Source: JAFGIT01 sp016929465 [NCBI: Candidatus Coatesbacteria bacterium]
GTDB lineage: Bacteria > B130-G9
DNA: 9,006 nt
Direction: 5' to 3'
Assembly (NCBI GenBank): GCA_016929465.1
Contig: JAFGIT010000369.1
Span: forward strand, 1-9,006
Part shown: positions 6,258 through 9,006 of the stretch, one piece after another
How positions within the stretch are numbered: the first letter of the stretch is position 1
Layout: each line of letters begins with the position of its first letter
Position numbers and translations under genes: made by a program
The notes under the pieces: generated by a model
Told to the model about the DNA's origin: nothing
Seen by the model: only the letters and a program-made list of their open reading frames with translations
The model's database searches: none

Positions 6258-7007
6258 ATGAGGCAGGGAATAATTCTCCTAGAACTGGGGATTCTTCTTA
6301 TGGTCGGGCTATTTTCAGGATGCGTTGGGGGAAATAAGGGGAAGGATGCCTGGGATTTCGCCAAGCTTCGTGAGAAGATGGTCGAGCAGCAGATCGAGCG
6401 TCGGGGTATCAAGGACAAGTCGGTTCTGAAAGCGATGCGCACCGTCGAAAGACATCGCTTCGTGCCTGAAGCACAGCAGTCGTCCGCCTACAATGACTAC
6501 CCGCTCCCGATTGGCGAGGGCCAGACAATCTCCCAGCCCTATATCGTCGCGCTGATGACACAGCTTCTCGCTCTGGACAAGAAAGACACGGTGCTTGAGG
6601 TCGGGACCGGCTCCGGCTACCAGGCGGCGGTTCTCGCGGAGCTCGCGAAGGAGGTCTATACCATCGAGATCATCGAGCCGCTCGGGAAGTCTGCACAAAT
6701 TCGTCTGAAAGACCTCAACTACGACAATGTCGAGGTGCGAATCGGTGACGGTTACGCTGGCTGGCCCGAGCACGCTCCATTCGACGGTATAATCGTGACC
6801 TGCGCGTGTCCCTCGGCCCCGAAGCCGCTGGTCGAGCAATTAGCCGAGGGTGGACGAATGGTGATACCTATCGGTGGGAGCCTTTCTTATCAGATGATGA
6901 CGCTTTTTGAGAAGAGAGATGGGCTCCTCCACAAGAAAGAGATCAGCGGCTGCGTCTTCGTCCCGCTGTTGGGCCCGCATGGCTGGCAGACCGAGAGGGG
7001 AGATTAG
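6258..7007 (+). CDS. pcm: Protein-L-isoaspartate O-methyltransferase with lipoprotein-type signal
   Basis: The enzyme (EC 2.1.1.77) methylates abnormal isoaspartyl residues in aged proteins using S-adenosylmethionine, starting their repair. Read from ATG 6258 it is 249 residues. The catalytic domain starts at about 35 with MVEQQIERRGIKDKSVLKAM, followed by HRFVPEA. The conserved TISQPYIVA near 90-98 holds the active-site serine region. SAM-binding motif I VLEVGTGSGY is at 112-121, an acidic YTIEIIEPL follows, GDGYAGW is at 163-169, and APFDGIIVTCA with GGRMVIPIG follows. All family motifs are present, so it should be active. Unusually, residues 1-22 (MRQ, a hydrophobic run, then LFSGC) look like a lipoprotein signal with Cys22 as the lipidated residue. 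The usual enzyme is cytosolic and about 210 residues. An ATG at 6213 would add 15 residues. It converges with the peptidase gene with 16 bases between stops. Confidence 0.93.
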   Translation: MRQGIILLELGILLMVGLFSGCVGGNKGKDAWDFAKLREKMVEQQIERRGIKDKSVLKAMRTVERHRFVPEAQQSSAYNDYPLPIGEGQTISQPYIVALMTQLLALDKKDTVLEVGTGSGYQAAVLAELAKEVYTIEIIEPLGKSAQIRLKDLNYDNVEVRIGDGYAGWPEHAPFDGIIVTCACPSAPKPLVEQLAEGGRMVIPIGGSLSYQMMTLFEKRDGLLHKKEISGCVFVPLLGPHGWQTERGD

Positions 7008-7023
7008 CAGCAATCAGGCGCTC

Positions 7024-8931
7024 CTAATGCTTGCAGCATCTGAAGCCGCCATAGGGCATCGCGCCGGATACTGAACTCGGATATGGATAGATGCCAGACT
7101 CACACGACGCTCCCAGGTCCTTGCTTTTGAAATAGCCCCCAAACAGGAGGTTTCTCCATTGCGCGCCGCTCGTCCACTCAAAGACATTTCCGCTCATGTC
7201 ATAGACTCCGAAGCCCGAAATGCACTGAGAGGATGGCCCTATGACCGAGACATCAGTTCCCTCTGTATTGCAGGGACCGACCTGATAGATGTTGCCGTAT
7301 GGATAGATGAAGTCATCAGGTCCTTTGCAGGCGCGTATCCATTCATCGGCAGAGCAGAGATACTTGCCCATTTCCGTGCAATGCCGCCAGGCCTCAATCC
7401 AACTCAGCGAGTGAGTCGGGAGCGCTCCGATTAGATTGGGATACTCGTATCTATCTATGCAGTATTCCATGACGAAATGTCTATTCCCCAGAATATCGGT
7501 GAAGCTCCCCGAGGGAATTCTGACCATCCCATCTGGACAGATGCTCTCCGCCTTCGCATTGAATGAGGCGTATGCGATCTCTCCTAGAATGGCACCGTCC
7601 AAAGATGTCAGACAGGTCTCGAATCTATAGACACCCGGCGACATAATTGGCGGTGAGAGCGAGGGTAGGTCTATCTCGAGGATCCTGGTCCTTTCGATGT
7701 ATGTGTTTGCCGGAATATTGACCTGTATCCCTGAAACATCAGAGCTCCATGATGGGTAGAAGGACATCTCACCACTCGGCCCGACCACTGCAAGATATAG
7801 TATGCAGTCGAGTTCCCCGCTCGGATTCGCGCAGGACAAATCGATATCAACTCGGCTATCTAGCTCGTAATCTTCCAGAGTGCTATAGATGCTTATCTGC
7901 GGCTGCTGATTTGCGTCGAATACCAGTCCGGCAATCGTCAGAATCGAGAGCTTCGCCCCTTCCACGAATAGGGGTATATCGAGGTTCTCGAGCGTGTCGT
8001 TCAGCGTATGCCAGTTTGTGCCGTAAGCTGTGCCGCCGATCGCCAATGCAGGAATGCCGTGGTACCAGAACGGCTGGTGGTCCTGGCTTCGCCATAGTTG
8101 GTAGTCCTGAGAGTCCTCCGTGACTAGAACCGTGGAGACCGAAGTCAGCGTCTCCGCGGATTTGACGTATGGCAGCAGCCACTCGGAGTTGCGGTTTGCA
8201 TCTGCTTTCTGTTCCATTTTGCCGTCGGGATTCCACCCGAGAGAATCAATCCCAAAAGCCGCAACGAACTGCACTCGCTCCCCCAAACCGGCCCCGGCAT
8301 AGTATTCACTGCCAAGCATTAGCTGCTCCTCACCCGAGTATGCTAGAAACTCGATGGTGACAGGCGGAGGGTAGAGACTGAATATCCTCGCAGCCTCCAG
8401 CACAACAGCAACGCCTGTCGCGTTGTCATCTGCGCCAAAGGCGCCCTCCGCGCTATTCCTCTCACTTGGGTGAAGGATGTTGTCCAGATGCGCCCCAATC
8501 ACGATGACACGCTCCGGGAACACCTCGCCTGTGATTCGACCCGCCACATTGCGAAGCGTGTGCACTCCGAAAATGTGGTCGTCATATCTTGTCTCTACAC
8601 CATAGGTTTCGAGGGTATCAAAGACATAGCTCGCTGATTCAAGGAACTCCGGGCGGAAAGTGTACCTGGTTTCGATGCTGGTTAATGCCTCGATGTGCTC
8701 GATTAGATTTTCCTGCGATATATGGGCTCGTATCTCTCGCAGGAACTCCTCTGATACGGTATTGGGTATTAGATCGCTTCCAAAAAATCCGTCAGCGAGA
8801 AGACATCTATCGAGCGCGTGGTGACCCTCCTGCGATGTCGCCTCAGCAATGGCGGCAAAGAGAATAAGGGCAATGCATGCGCCTGCGCAGATGAGAAGAG
8901 ATGAACACAGATATTTTCGATCTAGTGTCAC
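7024..8931 (-). CDS. Exported M28 zinc peptidase fused to a C-terminal FGE/SUMF-like domain
   Basis: This 635-residue protein starts at GTG 8929-8931, with AAGGA about ten bases upstream. Residues 1-31 form a Sec signal (hydrophobic core 9-29, probable cleavage after AEA). Residues 75-340 are an M28 aminopeptidase-type domain with every expected metal residue: His148 and Asp150 in GAHLDN, Asp168 in FGADDNATG, catalytic Glu201 and ligand Glu202 in YSGEEQ, Asp229 in GIDSLG, and His308 in NWHTLNDT. Residues 345-460 look like a beta-sandwich linker. Residues 465-634 are FGE/SUMF-like: CPDGMVRIPSGSF, YCIDRYEYPN, SLSWIEAWRHC, YLCSADEWIRAC, FGVYDMSGNVFEWTS and a final GGFRCCK. About ten cysteines in that last part fit an extracytoplasmic, disulphide-rich fold. 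The paired catalytic cysteines of true FGE (C-x4-C near the C-terminus) are not seen, so binding rather than catalysis is more likely. Substrate is unknown. It stands alone on its strand, converging with the methyltransferase. Confidence 0.9.
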   Translation of the reverse strand: MTLDRKYLCSSLLICAGACIALILFAAIAEATSQEGHHALDRCLLADGFFGSDLIPNTVSEEFLREIRAHISQENLIEHIEALTSIETRYTFRPEFLESASYVFDTLETYGVETRYDDHIFGVHTLRNVAGRITGEVFPERVIVIGAHLDNILHPSERNSAEGAFGADDNATGVAVVLEAARIFSLYPPPVTIEFLAYSGEEQLMLGSEYYAGAGLGERVQFVAAFGIDSLGWNPDGKMEQKADANRNSEWLLPYVKSAETLTSVSTVLVTEDSQDYQLWRSQDHQPFWYHGIPALAIGGTAYGTNWHTLNDTLENLDIPLFVEGAKLSILTIAGLVFDANQQPQISIYSTLEDYELDSRVDIDLSCANPSGELDCILYLAVVGPSGEMSFYPSWSSDVSGIQVNIPANTYIERTRILEIDLPSLSPPIMSPGVYRFETCLTSLDGAILGEIAYASFNAKAESICPDGMVRIPSGSFTDILGNRHFVMEYCIDRYEYPNLIGALPTHSLSWIEAWRHCTEMGKYLCSADEWIRACKGPDDFIYPYGNIYQVGPCNTEGTDVSVIGPSSQCISGFGVYDMSGNVFEWTSGAQWRNLLFGGYFKSKDLGASCESGIYPYPSSVSGAMPYGGFRCCKH

Positions 8932-9006
8932 GTTCCCTAATTCCTTTCAGGTTATATAGTTAGAGGCTTTCCGGTATATGTCCAACTGAACGGTGCTGCT
9001 CTCTCT

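Noticed and set aside
6315-6839. 174-codon open frame antisense to the methyltransferase.
   Set aside because: The plus strand encodes all isoaspartyl methyltransferase motifs here; the antisense frame has low-complexity, motif-free translation.
7883-8236. 117-codon open frame on the same strand as the peptidase but in another frame.
   Set aside because: It sits fully inside the M28 domain and has arginine-rich out-of-frame composition; a frame shadow.
6258-8931. The methyltransferase and peptidase as one functional protein-quality system.
   Set aside because: They are convergent, not an operon, and nothing in the sequence links them; adjacency alone is not enough.
8953-8985. Promoter for the peptidase (TTGGAC and TATATA on the minus strand).
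   Set aside because: The spacer is 21 bases, too long for a sigma-70 promoter, and closer -10 choices match poorly.

Overview
The window reads as ordinary chromosomal DNA of a flagellated, double-membrane (Gram-negative type) bacterium. Flagella are indicated by the flgD end, a TIGR02530-type flagellar operon protein and a complete flgE. A double membrane is suggested by a HlyD/MacA-type periplasmic adaptor, a lipoprotein-type signal on an isoaspartyl methyltransferase and a large exported protease. A TIGR02530 gene between flgD and flgE occurs in many deep lineages (Firmicutes, Thermotogae, spirochaetes, deltaproteobacteria-like groups), so it does not fix the phylum. The mixed gene content and lack of closely recognisable proteins suggest an uncultured lineage. 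That is inference, and I cannot place it further.

Layout, left to right. (1) 1-2260 is the end of a flagellar hook cluster on the plus strand: the 3' end of flgD, an overlapping TIGR02530-family gene, a 250-base non-coding stretch rich in inverted repeats, then flgE, closed by a textbook Rho-independent terminator. (2) 2252-5431 is a probable two-gene plus-strand unit: a single-pass periplasmic adaptor (best start TTG at 2343) and a multi-pass GT-C/ArnT-like glycosyltransferase. (3) 5466-6077 on the minus strand is a small polytopic membrane protein of unknown function, convergent with the previous unit. (4) 6258-7007 on the plus strand is a protein-L-isoaspartate O-methyltransferase with a lipoprotein-like signal. 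(5) 7024-8931 on the minus strand is an exported M28 zinc peptidase fused to a C-terminal formylglycine-generating-enzyme-like (FGE/SUMF) domain, convergent with the methyltransferase. The last 75 bases are upstream of that gene and hold nothing I can call.

Only the flagellar genes form an obvious functional unit: FlgD is the hook cap, FlgE the hook subunit, and the small protein is a conserved companion of unknown mechanism. The adaptor and glycosyltransferase may be co-transcribed and both act at the cell envelope, but no transporter permease accompanies the adaptor here. The last three genes look like independent, mostly envelope-directed functions.

I see no defence system, mobile element, CRISPR array, tRNA or rRNA. 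The points most worth a second look are the repeat-bearing structured region before flgE, the apparently exported SAM-dependent methyltransferase, the M28-FGE fusion, the adaptor without a transporter, and the conserved-motif membrane protein of unknown function.
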